Shown: piece by piece, positions 7,782 through 18,185 of the stretch
Layout of the letters: each line of letters begins with the position of its first letter
Numbering within the stretch: the stretch's first letter is position 1
NCBI RefSeq assembly: GCF_000753865.1
Contig: NZ_JQFW01000015.1
Coordinates: 288,541 to 352,540 of the forward strand
Source: Alteromonas sp. LOR
GTDB taxonomy: Bacteria; Pseudomonadota; Gammaproteobacteria; Enterobacterales; Alteromonadaceae
Length of the DNA stretch: 64,000 nt
Reading direction: 5' to 3'
The notes under the pieces: generated by a model
What the model was told of the DNA's origin: nothing
The model's input: the letters and a program-made list of their open reading frames with translations, nothing else
Databases searched by the model: none
Made by a program: the position numbers and the translations under genes

Positions 7782-8762
7782 CTAGGCACGGCTAACGGGA
7801 AAGTTAATGACTTCTTGAATGTGTGAGGCGCCGATTTTCAGCATCAACAGTCTGTCTATGCCAAGGGCAACGCCTGCGCACTCTGGCAGCCCCGACTCTA
7901 GCGCCTGCAAGAAGTGCTCATCGATAGGTTTTTCTGGCAACCCTGACAACGCGCGCATTTTATTATCTTGATTAAACCTCTCTCGCTGCTCAGCGGGTTC
8001 ACTCAGTTCATTGAACCCGTTAGCTAGTTCAATACCTTTAAAATACACTTCAAAGCGCTCGGCAACGCGACTGTCATAAGGACTTATTTTCGCCAATGCT
8101 GCTTGTGAGGCAGGAAAGTTATAAACAAAACACGGCGCTTTCAGACCTATCTTAGGTTCAATGCAATAGGAAAACAGAAGCTGCAGCTGGCTATCTCTTG
8201 ATAGACTCTCTATGCCATCGATATCAATACCGCATTCGAGCATTTTTTGATGAATTGAGCTTGTTGGGCTGGTGAGCGGGTCTATGTCAAGATGAGCGAT
8301 AAACGCATTTTGGTAAGTGATCATTTCACTACCAGTTGTTGCGCCTAACACCTCATGTAAAAGGGCATCCACTTCTTTCATAAGCATTAAGTGGTCAAAA
8401 CCTGGTCGATACCATTCCAGCATGGTGAACTCAGGGTTGTGCCACCGCCCTTCCCCTTCGTGACGAAATGCTTTGCCAATTTGGTAAATGGCACCGCTCT
8501 GTGCACACAACAGTCGCTTCATTGCATATTCAGGCGATGTTTGAAGAAACAAAGAAACGGGCTTTCCCGTATTAGCGTACAAAAATTCAGTGTTAAACCC
8601 GTCAATGTGCTCATCGGTAACGGTTCCGGCAGATAGCACTGGGGTTTCTACTTCAAGAACGTCACGGCTATGGAAAAACGCCCTTACTTGACGAAGTAAT
8701 TCAGCTCTCGCCACTCTGGTTTTATGGGTGGTGGTAGGTTGCCAAGATTGCTCATGTTTCAT
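7782..8762 (-). CDS. epmA: EF-P--(R)-beta-lysine ligase EpmA
   Basis: The 326-residue protein is a class II lysyl-tRNA-synthetase catalytic core without the anticodon-binding domain, the usual EpmA/PoxA/GenX layout. Motif 2 (FRHEGEGRWHNPEFTMLEWYR, near 100-120) and motif 3 (GVALGIDRLLML, near 300) are intact. It attaches (R)-beta-lysine to Lys34 of elongation factor P, which helps ribosomes pass polyproline stretches. Its neighbours are efp, the substrate, and epmB, which makes the beta-lysine, so the assignment is firm. The efp terminator separates it from efp, so epmA probably has its own promoter. Confidence 0.95.
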   Translation of the reverse strand: MKHEQSWQPTTTHKTRVARAELLRQVRAFFHSRDVLEVETPVLSAGTVTDEHIDGFNTEFLYANTGKPVSLFLQTSPEYAMKRLLCAQSGAIYQIGKAFRHEGEGRWHNPEFTMLEWYRPGFDHLMLMKEVDALLHEVLGATTGSEMITYQNAFIAHLDIDPLTSPTSSIHQKMLECGIDIDGIESLSRDSQLQLLFSYCIEPKIGLKAPCFVYNFPASQAALAKISPYDSRVAERFEVYFKGIELANGFNELSEPAEQRERFNQDNKMRALSGLPEKPIDEHFLQALESGLPECAGVALGIDRLLMLKIGASHIQEVINFPVSRA

Positions 8763-8805
8763 AGTCGCGCCAACGCTTTTAAGAAGAAGATGAAAGCCAT
8801 AAATT

Positions 8806-8838
8806 AAAAAACCGGTACGTGAACATACCGGTTTTTGA
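8806..8838 (-). terminator. Rho-independent terminator of efp
   Basis: A hairpin AAAAACCGGTA / TACCGGTTTTT (8806-8816 and 8826-8836) with a nine-base loop runs into T residues on the minus strand. It lies between efp and epmA. Confidence 0.85.
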
Positions 8839-8880
8839 ACCTTGCTAGTAACACGCTTTTTGGCAATGTTACTGATTATT

Positions 8881-8925
8881 AAGCGATGCTTTTTTAAGCA
8901 TGACTTATTTAAACGCTACTTATTT
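8881..8925. repeat. Three degenerate 15-bp repeats spanning the efp stop codon
   Basis: Units are AAGCGATGCTTTTTT (8881-8895), AAGCATGACTTATTT (8896-8910) and AAACGCTACTTATTT (8911-8925). Neighbouring units match at 10-11 of 15 positions. The third contains the efp stop codon (8920-8922), and the copies become less like it with distance from the gene. Confidence 0.6.
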
Positions 8926-9489
8926 TTGAACTCGTGACACGTATTCGCCAGAGCGTGTATCTACACGGATAACTTCGCCCGTTTGAACGAACAAAGGTAC
9001 ACGTACAACGGCACCCGTAGTCAAGGTTGCAGGCTTACCACCGGTTCCAGCAGTATCACCCTTAAGACCTGGGTCAGTTTCGGTAATTTCTAACTCGACA
9101 AAGTTAGGTGGCGCTACCGTAATTGGGGCACCGTTCCACAACGTAATAGTACAAACGTCATTTTCTACCAACCACTTAATATTCTCACCCACTGCTTTTT
9201 CATCAGCCGCAATTTGTTCGAATGTATCATTGTTCATAAAGTGGTAGAATTCGCCGTCGGTGTATAGATAGGCCAGCTCAGTATCCATAACGTCTGCGCC
9301 TTCTACGGATTCACCAGAGCGGAACGTTTTTTCTAAAACTTTACCTGAAATAAGCTTGCGAATTTTTACGCGGTTAAACGCTTGGCCCTTACCAGGCTTT
9401 ACGTATTCGTTTTCTAAAATGTTGCAAGGTTCGCCATCCAGCATGATTTTCAGGCCGCCTTTGAACTCGTTAGTGCTGTAATTAGCCAT
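8920..9489 (-). CDS. efp: Elongation factor P
   Basis: The 189-residue protein has the three beta-barrel domains of EF-P. Its first domain carries the modified loop [10 protein letters not shown] with Lys34, the residue that EpmA beta-lysylates. EF-P binds between the P and E sites of the ribosome and relieves stalling at consecutive prolines. I placed the start at the ATG at 9489 ([12 protein letters not shown]), which matches the family N-terminus; the open frame runs 29 codons further but shows no homology there. It starts 36 bp from the divergent epmB start, so the promoter of each gene must overlap the other gene's 5' end. Confidence 0.97.
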   Translation of the reverse strand: MANYSTNEFKGGLKIMLDGEPCNILENEYVKPGKGQAFNRVKIRKLISGKVLEKTFRSGESVEGADVMDTELAYLYTDGEFYHFMNNDTFEQIAADEKAVGENIKWLVENDVCTITLWNGAPITVAPPNFVELEITETDPGLKGDTAGTGGKPATLTTGAVVRVPLFVQTGEVIRVDTRSGEYVSRVQK

Positions 9490-9525
9490 AATTCCTCTGT
9501 CTAAACATAAGGTGCAAAAAGTTTC

Positions 9526-10551
9526 GTGGAACAAATAATACCTAAAAAAGCGATTTCTGTAGAGCATAACTGGCAAAAAGAATTATCAAGAAGCTTTACG
9601 GACCCCTCGAAGCTGCTAAGTCATTTGCATTTAGATGAGAAAAAATACGTACAGCACATAAAAGCACGGCGCTTATTTCCTATGCGTGTTCCCCGTCATT
9701 TTGTGGAATTAATAGAAAAAGGGAATCCAAGCGATCCACTGCTCCTGCAAGTTATGCCGCTGAGCGATGAATTTTTAACGTCGCCTCACTACAATGAAGA
9801 CCCATTGGAAGAACATGACACAGCAGGCAAAGGACTGTTGCACAAGTACGACTCTCGCGTGCTGCTGATGGTTCGCACCGGGTGCGCAGTAAACTGTCGA
9901 TATTGTTTTAGACGTCATTTCCCTTACGCAGAAAATGCCGTTAGCAAAGCGCAGTGGATAGACACATTATCGTACATTGCCAATAACCCAGACATTAACG
10001 AAGTCATTTTTTCTGGTGGCGATCCATTAATGGCAAAAGACGATCACCTAGCGTGGTTGGCGTCAGAAATTGCAGCAATCGACCACGTAAAGCGCCTTCG
10101 AATCCACACGCGATTGCCTGTGGTATTACCTGAGCGAATTTGCAGTGCCTTTAAAGATTGGTTTACCGAGCTACCCATTCAAAAGGTATTAGTGCTTCAC
10201 GCGAATCATGAAAATGAAATCTCCGACGAGTTAGTCGATGCACTGGCACCGCTTAAAAGCAAAGGAGTAACCCTGTTGAATCAGTCTGTATTGTTGAAAG
10301 GAATTAATGACAGTGCTGATGCCATTTGCGCGCTGAACGAGCGGCTTTTTGAAGCAGGCGTATTGCCTTATTACTTGCATGTACTCGACAAAGTGCAGGG
10401 GGCGAGTCATTTCTATGTGAGTGATGACGATGGAAGGGCTATTATGGAGCAAGCGATAAAGCGCCTGCCGGGATTCTTAGTGCCCAAACTCGTGAGAGAA
10501 ATTGGGGGACAACCCGGCAAAACGCCTATCGACTTACATTTGCATCCCTGA
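9526..10551 (+). CDS. epmB: EF-P beta-lysylation protein EpmB (lysine 2,3-aminomutase type)
   Basis: The 341-residue radical-SAM enzyme has the iron-sulphur cluster motif CAVNCRYC (Cys120, Cys124, Cys127) and a C-terminal [13 protein letters not shown] in which Lys332 is expected to bind pyridoxal phosphate. It converts (S)-lysine to (R)-beta-lysine, used by EpmA on EF-P. The GTG at 9526 is the best start by comparison with the family N-terminus; the ribosome site is weak (AAGG 14 bases upstream). Its stop is one base from that of the convergent YjfB-like gene. Confidence 0.95.
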   Translation: MEQIIPKKAISVEHNWQKELSRSFTDPSKLLSHLHLDEKKYVQHIKARRLFPMRVPRHFVELIEKGNPSDPLLLQVMPLSDEFLTSPHYNEDPLEEHDTAGKGLLHKYDSRVLLMVRTGCAVNCRYCFRRHFPYAENAVSKAQWIDTLSYIANNPDINEVIFSGGDPLMAKDDHLAWLASEIAAIDHVKRLRIHTRLPVVLPERICSAFKDWFTELPIQKVLVLHANHENEISDELVDALAPLKSKGVTLLNQSVLLKGINDSADAICALNERLFEAGVLPYYLHVLDKVQGASHFYVSDDDGRAIMEQAIKRLPGFLVPKLVREIGGQPGKTPIDLHLHP

Positions 10552-10552
10552 C

Positions 10553-10744
10553 CTACGCGAAAGTATCAATATTAGCGCCTAACGCGGGGTTTGAAGAGGA
10601 TGCTTTTGGTACGTCAGCGGCTGATTCCAGCAACTGAAGCGACGCTTTTCCCTCTTGTTCTTGTTGGCCTTTTGCCAACTTAAGAGAAGCCAATTCAAGC
10701 GAAGCACCGGACGCTGCAGAGGCGTTTGCACCTTGTAGTTCCAT
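10553..10744 (-). CDS. YjfB-like small protein (putative motility protein family)
   Basis: This 63-residue protein has the layout of the YjfB family: an Ala/Ser-rich N-terminal helix, a central Leu/Lys helix with KGQQEQEGKASLQLLESA, and the typical C-terminus NPALGANIDTFA. Members are annotated as putative motility proteins; their function is unknown. I chose the ATG at 10744 because AAGGA lies seven bases upstream and the family begins there; the frame is open 24 codons further. No flagellar genes lie nearby. Confidence 0.75.
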   Translation of the reverse strand: MELQGANASAASGASLELASLKLAKGQQEQEGKASLQLLESAADVPKASSSNPALGANIDTFA

Positions 10745-10891
10745 ACCGTTTTCCTTTGTTGCTTGTAGCAAAGTGAAAAAATGGGCAAAATTGCCCACCT
10801 TAGGGTGTATCGGCAAAAACCGTCGAAACTTTAATCAGTTTTTGAATCAATTTCAAAATCAAATTTACATCAAGCAATTAAAGGCGTTTTC

Positions 10892-11224
10892 ATGCAAGAA
10901 ATGCAAACCGTAAACCAACAACTTCAAGAGACCATGCAAACGCTTTACCGAAAAGCCGTGGATGCCGACCAAGCATTAGACGTGTTGCAGCAGGATAAGA
11001 AAGGTAAATTTTCAGCCGTATTTGCCTCTGACAGTGGATTTACAACGTCGTCGAAGCGCTTTGTTCCCTATGTAGAAGAAATAGCGTTAGATTGGCAAGC
11101 CATGAAAGACATGAACGAAGAGCAAACAAAGGCAGCACTTGCTCCGCTAGTGAAGAAAATAGAGTTAGCGCTTATCACCGTTACCCAGTTTCAACAAAGC
11201 CTAGCCAGTAAGCCTCAGAACTAA
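10892..11224 (+). CDS. Conserved-looking hypothetical protein, mostly helical, 110 aa
   Basis: I do not recognise this 110-residue cytoplasmic protein. It begins with a Gln-rich helical stretch (QEMQTVNQQLQETMQTLY), has a central part with FSAVFASDSGFTTSSKRFVPYVEEI, and ends with another helix. There is no signal peptide or membrane segment. It is transcribed divergently from the YjfB-like gene across a 147-bp gap. A small GC hairpin (11231-11246) follows the stop, without a T-run. Codon use matches the neighbours, so the frame is probably real. Confidence 0.65.
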   Translation: MQEMQTVNQQLQETMQTLYRKAVDADQALDVLQQDKKGKFSAVFASDSGFTTSSKRFVPYVEEIALDWQAMKDMNEEQTKAALAPLVKKIELALITVTQFQQSLASKPQN

Positions 11225-11320
11225 CGCTTAGCCGAGTCAGCTCGGCCTAAAGCTTATTCCACGTCTATCTTACGCTAGCCTTGTGGTTCTCTTATACTTC
11301 TCTAGTGTAAGAAGTGAGCG

Positions 11321-12616
11321 CTAATTAGCATAAAGCGGGATACGCTTTATGCGCTGCTTTAGCCTTTGTACTTCACGTAAATACGCGTCGCTGTCCACAC
11401 GACCATATTGCTCGGTAAAAGCTTGTTTACTGAGCCCCTCTGGCACATCGTCAATCGCGGGGATAATGTCACTCTCACTGCGAATACGGGCAAGGGCATT
11501 TTGAACCTTTTCAGCGTGCGCTGGCGATGCGGCGGTTTGGGCAAAGGCCGTGCCGGACATATCAGCAACTAAATCAACAAAGCTGTATCCAGAACCGCCA
11601 GCCCCGCGGTCCATCAACTCTTTAAACTCCCCGATAGCAAAGGACATACTTTGCTCTGATAGCAGCTCTAATGCTGCAGAAATAATAAAGTGTCGCGCCA
11701 AATCATTGCGATTATGCAAAACTGCGCCAGAACGAGGACGAAGGGCTTTGTCTTTATCCGGCTGAATGTCACCCACAAGATGCCCAACTCGGTGGTGCCC
11801 CACATAGGCGGCCAGTGCGAGTATTACAGCCTTATTGTGCAATACCGCTTGTGCTGATGATGTACTTTGTTCACGGGCTCTGGCCATGCCTTCACGCAAG
11901 TATTCAGTCAGCGATACAGGACTTGCAGATAAAGCGATTTCCCTACCCGAAATATACCTGAGGTAGTAGGCGGTAAGTGTTTGCAGCTCGGTTTCTTCGT
12001 CTACGGATAAGTTAGATGCTACTGTGTTTAGCTCTACGAGCAGCGTGTCTAAACGCCCTACCTCTAACGTGAGTTCACCCTGCTGCATAGATACTTTTTC
12101 TACGCGGCTAAGGGCTATAGAGGCAATTTCTGTATCGGTGTAGCTATTGACAGCATATTCAATCACGTCGAGTAAGAATCTTCCGGGAATACTCAAACTC
12201 CCCACCTGCACATGTTCTATGCGCAGGCTATCGCCGGGCAACACTAAGGCAGAGGCGTTAAAAAAGTAGCCAGTATCTTTTAGTGCGTAGGTGACGCTTA
12301 CCGTTCCGCCCATTGAGGTTATATTAACTTGCCCTTTAAACTCTGGCAGCGCGCGCTGCAACACGCCTACCAGGCTCTCTACCTGTGTTTCGCTTAAGGT
12401 CAATTGATGGCCTTCTTCTCGGCGGGAAAAAGCGCGTTGTAGCTGGCTGAGCAATGCATTCACACTGTCGGCACCATCAAGTTGGCTTGATGCACTACTT
12501 GAAACCAGCGGTGTAGTTTGAACGGCCATTACAGTGAGCGTTGTCGCGCCTACAAGCGCAAGAAAAACAACTACAGCTAAACCAATAAAAAACCATTTTA
12601 AAAATCGCAAGATCAT
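11321..12616 (-). CDS. Membrane-anchored protein of unknown function, 431 aa
   Basis: The product has one N-terminal transmembrane segment (residues 5-32) and a large domain of about 400 residues that should lie in the periplasm. That domain has a beta-rich first half (about 60-200, LTLSETQVESLVGVLQRALP...) and a helical second half with VGHHRVGHLVGD, NDLARHFIISAALELLSEQ and DRGAGGSGYSFVDLVADMSG, the last being the most motif-like part. I cannot name a family. The last codons form a perfect 10-bp hairpin (11328-11337 with 11343-11352). The gene is monocistronic, with large gaps on both sides. Confidence 0.75.
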   Translation of the reverse strand: MILRFLKWFFIGLAVVVFLALVGATTLTVMAVQTTPLVSSSASSQLDGADSVNALLSQLQRAFSRREEGHQLTLSETQVESLVGVLQRALPEFKGQVNITSMGGTVSVTYALKDTGYFFNASALVLPGDSLRIEHVQVGSLSIPGRFLLDVIEYAVNSYTDTEIASIALSRVEKVSMQQGELTLEVGRLDTLLVELNTVASNLSVDEETELQTLTAYYLRYISGREIALSASPVSLTEYLREGMARAREQSTSSAQAVLHNKAVILALAAYVGHHRVGHLVGDIQPDKDKALRPRSGAVLHNRNDLARHFIISAALELLSEQSMSFAIGEFKELMDRGAGGSGYSFVDLVADMSGTAFAQTAASPAHAEKVQNALARIRSESDIIPAIDDVPEGLSKQAFTEQYGRVDSDAYLREVQRLKQRIKRIPLYAN

Positions 12617-13160
12617 ATTCGTGGTAGTAAACCTTTACTAATCGTGACACGGGGAGCTGACATGTAATGCATCTGAATCAATGGAGTAGAGCTTGCTTCA
12701 TTGCAGGCAGCAGTTGATTGCTATACGTTACCATACAAGCGTTTTTTACACGCGGTGATAAATTCCTTTTTTCTGATAATATCAAAAATTATCGCATCAT
12801 TTTATTTGCGCGCCTCTTTATTTGCGAGCTGCTCTATTTACGCACTAGTGAATTCGCGCACTACTTTGCCCATTATTAAAACCTATTTTGAGCGCTGTGT
12901 ATCAACAAATAACGAGCTAATTCGTAACGCAATGTTACCAGTTTGCTGTAATAGTGGTATGGCCCTGTAAATCGCTCCCGTTAATAGTTTTGTTAGTAAC
13001 CCACCTTGATAGAAGAGGCAGCTCGGTGAGCGATAAAAAACCTTCGCCGAAGCGCAAACTGAGTAGCAATGCCTTTAGCAGCGTGGCGTCGCAATTAACA
13101 AAAAGGCCCAACGCGTTAGCGTCAGGCCTTTTACTCAGTATATCTATGTGAGTTTTAGTC
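12617..13160. other. Gap of 544 bp with a degenerate repeat and a terminator, no clear gene
   Basis: It contains the terminator of the propeller lipoprotein gene (13099-13133), a degenerate run of 16-18-bp units starting TTTATTTGCG (12801-12864), and presumably the promoter of the 431-residue protein gene. The two open frames here (12701-12970 plus, 12935-13210 minus) overlap each other, lack ribosome sites and encode implausible proteins. Confidence 0.55.
13099..13133 (-). terminator. Rho-independent terminator of the propeller lipoprotein gene
   Basis: On the minus strand a GGCCTGACGC...GCGTTGGGCC stem is flanked by AAAA and TTTTT, ending in a T-run. It lies 28 bases after the stop codon. 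Confidence 0.75.
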
Positions 13161-15227
13161 TTAGTAAATAGGCAGTACCGAAACCGATTCAGGTGCAGTG
13201 AAAGACGCACTGTAACTAGGCGCGATATCGCCTGAGTCTGCGTTCAAGATATTATCGAATCGCAAGATAGCGCCGTTCGATTTTTCTGCCACATACACAT
13301 GTCCGTTGCTTAGCATTAAATCAACGGGGTTCCCAAGCATTGACGATGGGCCAGCGATATTTACCGAAACGTCGGTAATGCCGTCTGCCGATTGCGCACC
13401 TGAAATAACATAAAGCTTGCCATCGGTAGCGTCGGCCGCACTGCCAACATCGGAGATGACCAAGCTATCGCTTTGGCTGTCATAGTCGATGCCATGAATG
13501 TTAGTAGGCGCTGAAAACGCAGTACCACTACTTGCCGGTACAATGAGTCTGTCTTCACCTGTTAGTACAGATTCACCACTGTTCAAGCGTCGTACTACTT
13601 CTTCAAACACAGCAACCGTACCGTTTGTTAGCGCTAGGTAAGCGCTGTCAGTTGCTGGGTCATAATCTACATCCCATGGGCGAGCGCCATTTGATGCTTC
13701 AAGGGTTAACAGTGGCGCTACATCACCGGATGCGCAGGGTGAAAACACGCGTACAGCAGGTGTTGTCTCATTCACATCGGCAACAAATACAAGGCCCTCT
13801 GTTGATGCAATATCAAGTCCTTTAGGGGCAATAAGCCCGGTATTCGCGCCCGCTATCATATGATCATAGCTGTCGCTGTACATCATGCCATCACGACTTG
13901 AGGCAAGTCGATTTACCACTAATAGCCCGCCTGTTGATGTATCTGGGTTGTCGAAGGTAATAACGCCATCGCCTTGCGATGTATATGACGCACTTTCTAT
14001 GCTCATGCCGCTATCAAAGCTGCGTAATTCGCTGCCTAAAAGTGCACTAAGTTGTGCAACCTGCCCAGTGGTATCGCCTTCTGCAGATGGATTACTTGAT
14101 ACAGAAAGCCCTGAGATTGGCATTGTGGTTATACCGTCATCCGATGCATCCCACTTCACTATTGCGTCAGTAAACTCAACAAGAGACTCTGGCTTAACAG
14201 ATGGTGTAGAAAGCGTTGGCGCAACATCGCCACTCGCACCGGTGAAGATATTTGAAAATACTAAAATTGCGTCATTCGATTTTTCGGCAACACGAAGGTC
14301 AGAGCCCGATAAAATGATATCAACAGGGTTACCTAATTGCGTGCTAGCGCCGCCCACTACTCGTGTGGGTACTATCATGCCATCAGCAGATGCTGCACTT
14401 TCAATGACAAACAACTGCCCATCGTCAGCCACACTTGCATCACCCACATCTGACACCACGAGTCGATTAGACATTGCTTCATACACAATACCGTGAAGAT
14501 TGATTGAGATTTGATTGCCGTCGGCGTCTGATGGAACAATCGTTCTGGTTACCGTTGGCGCAAAACCAGAAGAAGTGACATCGTCATACACGGCAACTGT
14601 GCCGTCAGTTAACGCCACAAACAAGCGATCAGCGTCTTCGTCAAACGCTAAATCCCAAGGTCGAGCAGAGGTCATAATTTCGGCAATAGGCTCTACGTTT
14701 CCTGCAGCTTGACCACCGAAAACACTAATTCGTTGACCATTAAAGTCGGCAGCCATGACAAGGCCGGCTTCTTCAGCAAATACGATACCTTTAGGGTTTA
14801 CTAGGCCAGTTTCTGCCCCGGTGATGTCATGACCAAAGTTTGCATCAAAGTCGCTGTTTCCTGTAAATGAACAGAATGAGCGAATAAGAGGAAGGTCGCT
14901 ATCTCCTGCTTGGAACAGCGTATTACTTTGGGATAACGCAACGCCTTCATTGGCGCCGGTTGATACTGTGTTAATAACACTGGCGTTTTGATCTACCGTT
15001 GATACGGTATTGCGATTGCTATCGCCATTATTAGCCACTAAAAAGGTCGCAGCTGCAAAACCTGGGCTTCCGTCTTGTCCTGGCGCGCCGTCTTGACCAT
15101 CGGCGCCATTTACGCCGTCAACGCCATCTGCACCATCATCGCCGTTACAAGCTGATAGAGAAAACACAACTGCCGCTGCAAGAAGTGAAAGTTTGATATT
15201 GCGCTGTGAAGTATTTGATAAATCCAT
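13161..15227 (-). CDS. Lipoprotein with collagen-like stretch and duplicated beta-propeller
   Basis: The 688-residue product has a lipoprotein signal peptide (lipobox LSAC, Cys near residue 27; Asn at +2 suggests sorting to the outer membrane). Next comes a short collagen-like Gly-x-y stretch (about 29-55). The rest is two similar halves. Each contains a G-L-x-x-PKG segment, an ARPWD segment, an LTDGTVAV/LTNGTVAV strand and a GDASVADDGQLFVI/GSAADATDGKLYVI strand, as in NHL-type or 7-bladed propellers. No catalytic motif is visible. The likely role is surface binding of a ligand or polymer. A dedicated terminator follows. Confidence 0.7.
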   Translation of the reverse strand: MDLSNTSQRNIKLSLLAAAVVFSLSACNGDDGADGVDGVNGADGQDGAPGQDGSPGFAAATFLVANNGDSNRNTVSTVDQNASVINTVSTGANEGVALSQSNTLFQAGDSDLPLIRSFCSFTGNSDFDANFGHDITGAETGLVNPKGIVFAEEAGLVMAADFNGQRISVFGGQAAGNVEPIAEIMTSARPWDLAFDEDADRLFVALTDGTVAVYDDVTSSGFAPTVTRTIVPSDADGNQISINLHGIVYEAMSNRLVVSDVGDASVADDGQLFVIESAASADGMIVPTRVVGGASTQLGNPVDIILSGSDLRVAEKSNDAILVFSNIFTGASGDVAPTLSTPSVKPESLVEFTDAIVKWDASDDGITTMPISGLSVSSNPSAEGDTTGQVAQLSALLGSELRSFDSGMSIESASYTSQGDGVITFDNPDTSTGGLLVVNRLASSRDGMMYSDSYDHMIAGANTGLIAPKGLDIASTEGLVFVADVNETTPAVRVFSPCASGDVAPLLTLEASNGARPWDVDYDPATDSAYLALTNGTVAVFEEVVRRLNSGESVLTGEDRLIVPASSGTAFSAPTNIHGIDYDSQSDSLVISDVGSAADATDGKLYVISGAQSADGITDVSVNIAGPSSMLGNPVDLMLSNGHVYVAEKSNGAILRFDNILNADSGDIAPSYSASFTAPESVSVLPIY

Positions 15228-15397
15228 AACCGTCTCCGTTGTCTTTTTGATGTAGTGACGTTGTACAACTCACGTCCTGTTCAAAAAGCCAAACGACCGA
15301 AAATAACGATTGGATGCAACAGATATTAAAAAAAAATAAAAAAGATAAAAAAAAGAAAGCACATCACTGTACTTTCTTTTTTTAATGCACGGAAACA

Positions 15398-15452
15398 AGG
15401 GCGTGTTGATCTTTGCTGTACAAGTTTTGGGCAGCAAAAATCAACACGCCCT
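15398..15452. mobile_element. 55-bp deletion derivative of the MITE-like element
   Basis: The left 24 bp are identical to the left end of the 326-590 element. Read in reverse, the segment matches the other element's right-hand 35 bp with only two mismatches (GCCCAAAACTYGTACARCAA core, then the shared end). The inner pairs A-C are gone. What remains is one hairpin that ends 5 bp before the parE stop codon, so it may now act in the parE 3' end. Confidence 0.75.
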
Positions 15453-15457
15453 AGAAT

Positions 15458-17368
<1,911 letters not shown>

Positions 17369-17497
17369 TTAAGCCAGAAACATGAGTAAACGTACGCAGA
17401 GTTCATCTGCAACGCAAGGTAAAAAGATGGTAGCAGGGCGATTTAATCCTGGCAACGACGTTGACCTGTTGCCGCCCCTACCCTCTATTCATATATC

Positions 17498-18079
17498 TTA
17501 ATCGAGAAGAAAATCTGCAATGCCAGGTAAATGATTTTCATAACCCACAAAGCTGTGATCTCCCCCTTCCTCTATGACTAATTCGCTTAGGGCGTACTTT
17601 GCGGCTGCCAATCTATAGTCGAGGGTTTCATCATTGGTTTGCAGCAACACCTTATACGCTTTTTGCTCGCTCAGTGTGTTGGCATCTAGTGCTCTAATCA
17701 CATCAATATCGGATGCTTCAATAGTAAACTTTTCACCGCTGTAAGGATTAACATGAGGGCCGATAAATTGCTGAAGCAGTTCGTAAGGTCGCACTGCAGG
17801 GTTAATCAACACAGCTTTTCCTGAATATTTTTCAATTAGAAACGTGGACAAATAGCCGCCCATTGAACTGCCAATGACTTTAAGGCCATTGGTTAAAAGC
17901 GCTGGCGTTTGCTCAATTAACGCGGTGAGCTGTGCTTCTACCTTACTCGGAAAATTAGACAGCGCAGGAATATGAACCTGAACGTCTGGATGATGGGCAG
18001 CAAAATAGTCTTTGGTTGCCTGCGCCTTAACCGATGATGGAGAACTTAGAAATCCATGAAGATACAATATGTGCTGCAT
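17498..18079 (-). CDS. yqiA: YqiA-family alpha/beta-hydrolase (esterase)
   Basis: The 193-residue protein has the YqiA/UPF0227 features: LYLHGFLSSPSSVKA at the N-terminus, the nucleophile elbow GSSMGG, and a C-terminal GGDHSF containing the catalytic His. E. coli YqiA hydrolyses short acyl-CoA or p-nitrophenyl esters; the natural substrate is unknown. The ATG at 18079 is chosen because AGGGA is six bases upstream and the family starts MxxILYLHGF; the frame runs seven codons further. It is placed between cpdA and parE, as in E. coli. Confidence 0.9.
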   Translation of the reverse strand: MQHILYLHGFLSSPSSVKAQATKDYFAAHHPDVQVHIPALSNFPSKVEAQLTALIEQTPALLTNGLKVIGSSMGGYLSTFLIEKYSGKAVLINPAVRPYELLQQFIGPHVNPYSGEKFTIEASDIDVIRALDANTLSEQKAYKVLLQTNDETLDYRLAAAKYALSELVIEEGGDHSFVGYENHLPGIADFLLD

Positions 18080-18185
18080 GTTGCGTCCCTGTTTGTACAA
18101 TAAAGTGGTGTTTTTGAATGTTATTTTTAAAATATGCTTTGGTAAAAGGCCGTCTTATGTAAAAGACATACTCTTTTGTATTCGA

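Noticed and set aside
12701-12970. 89-codon frame in the gap after the propeller lipoprotein gene
   Set aside because: Overlaps another open frame on the other strand, has no ribosome site and an implausible composition.
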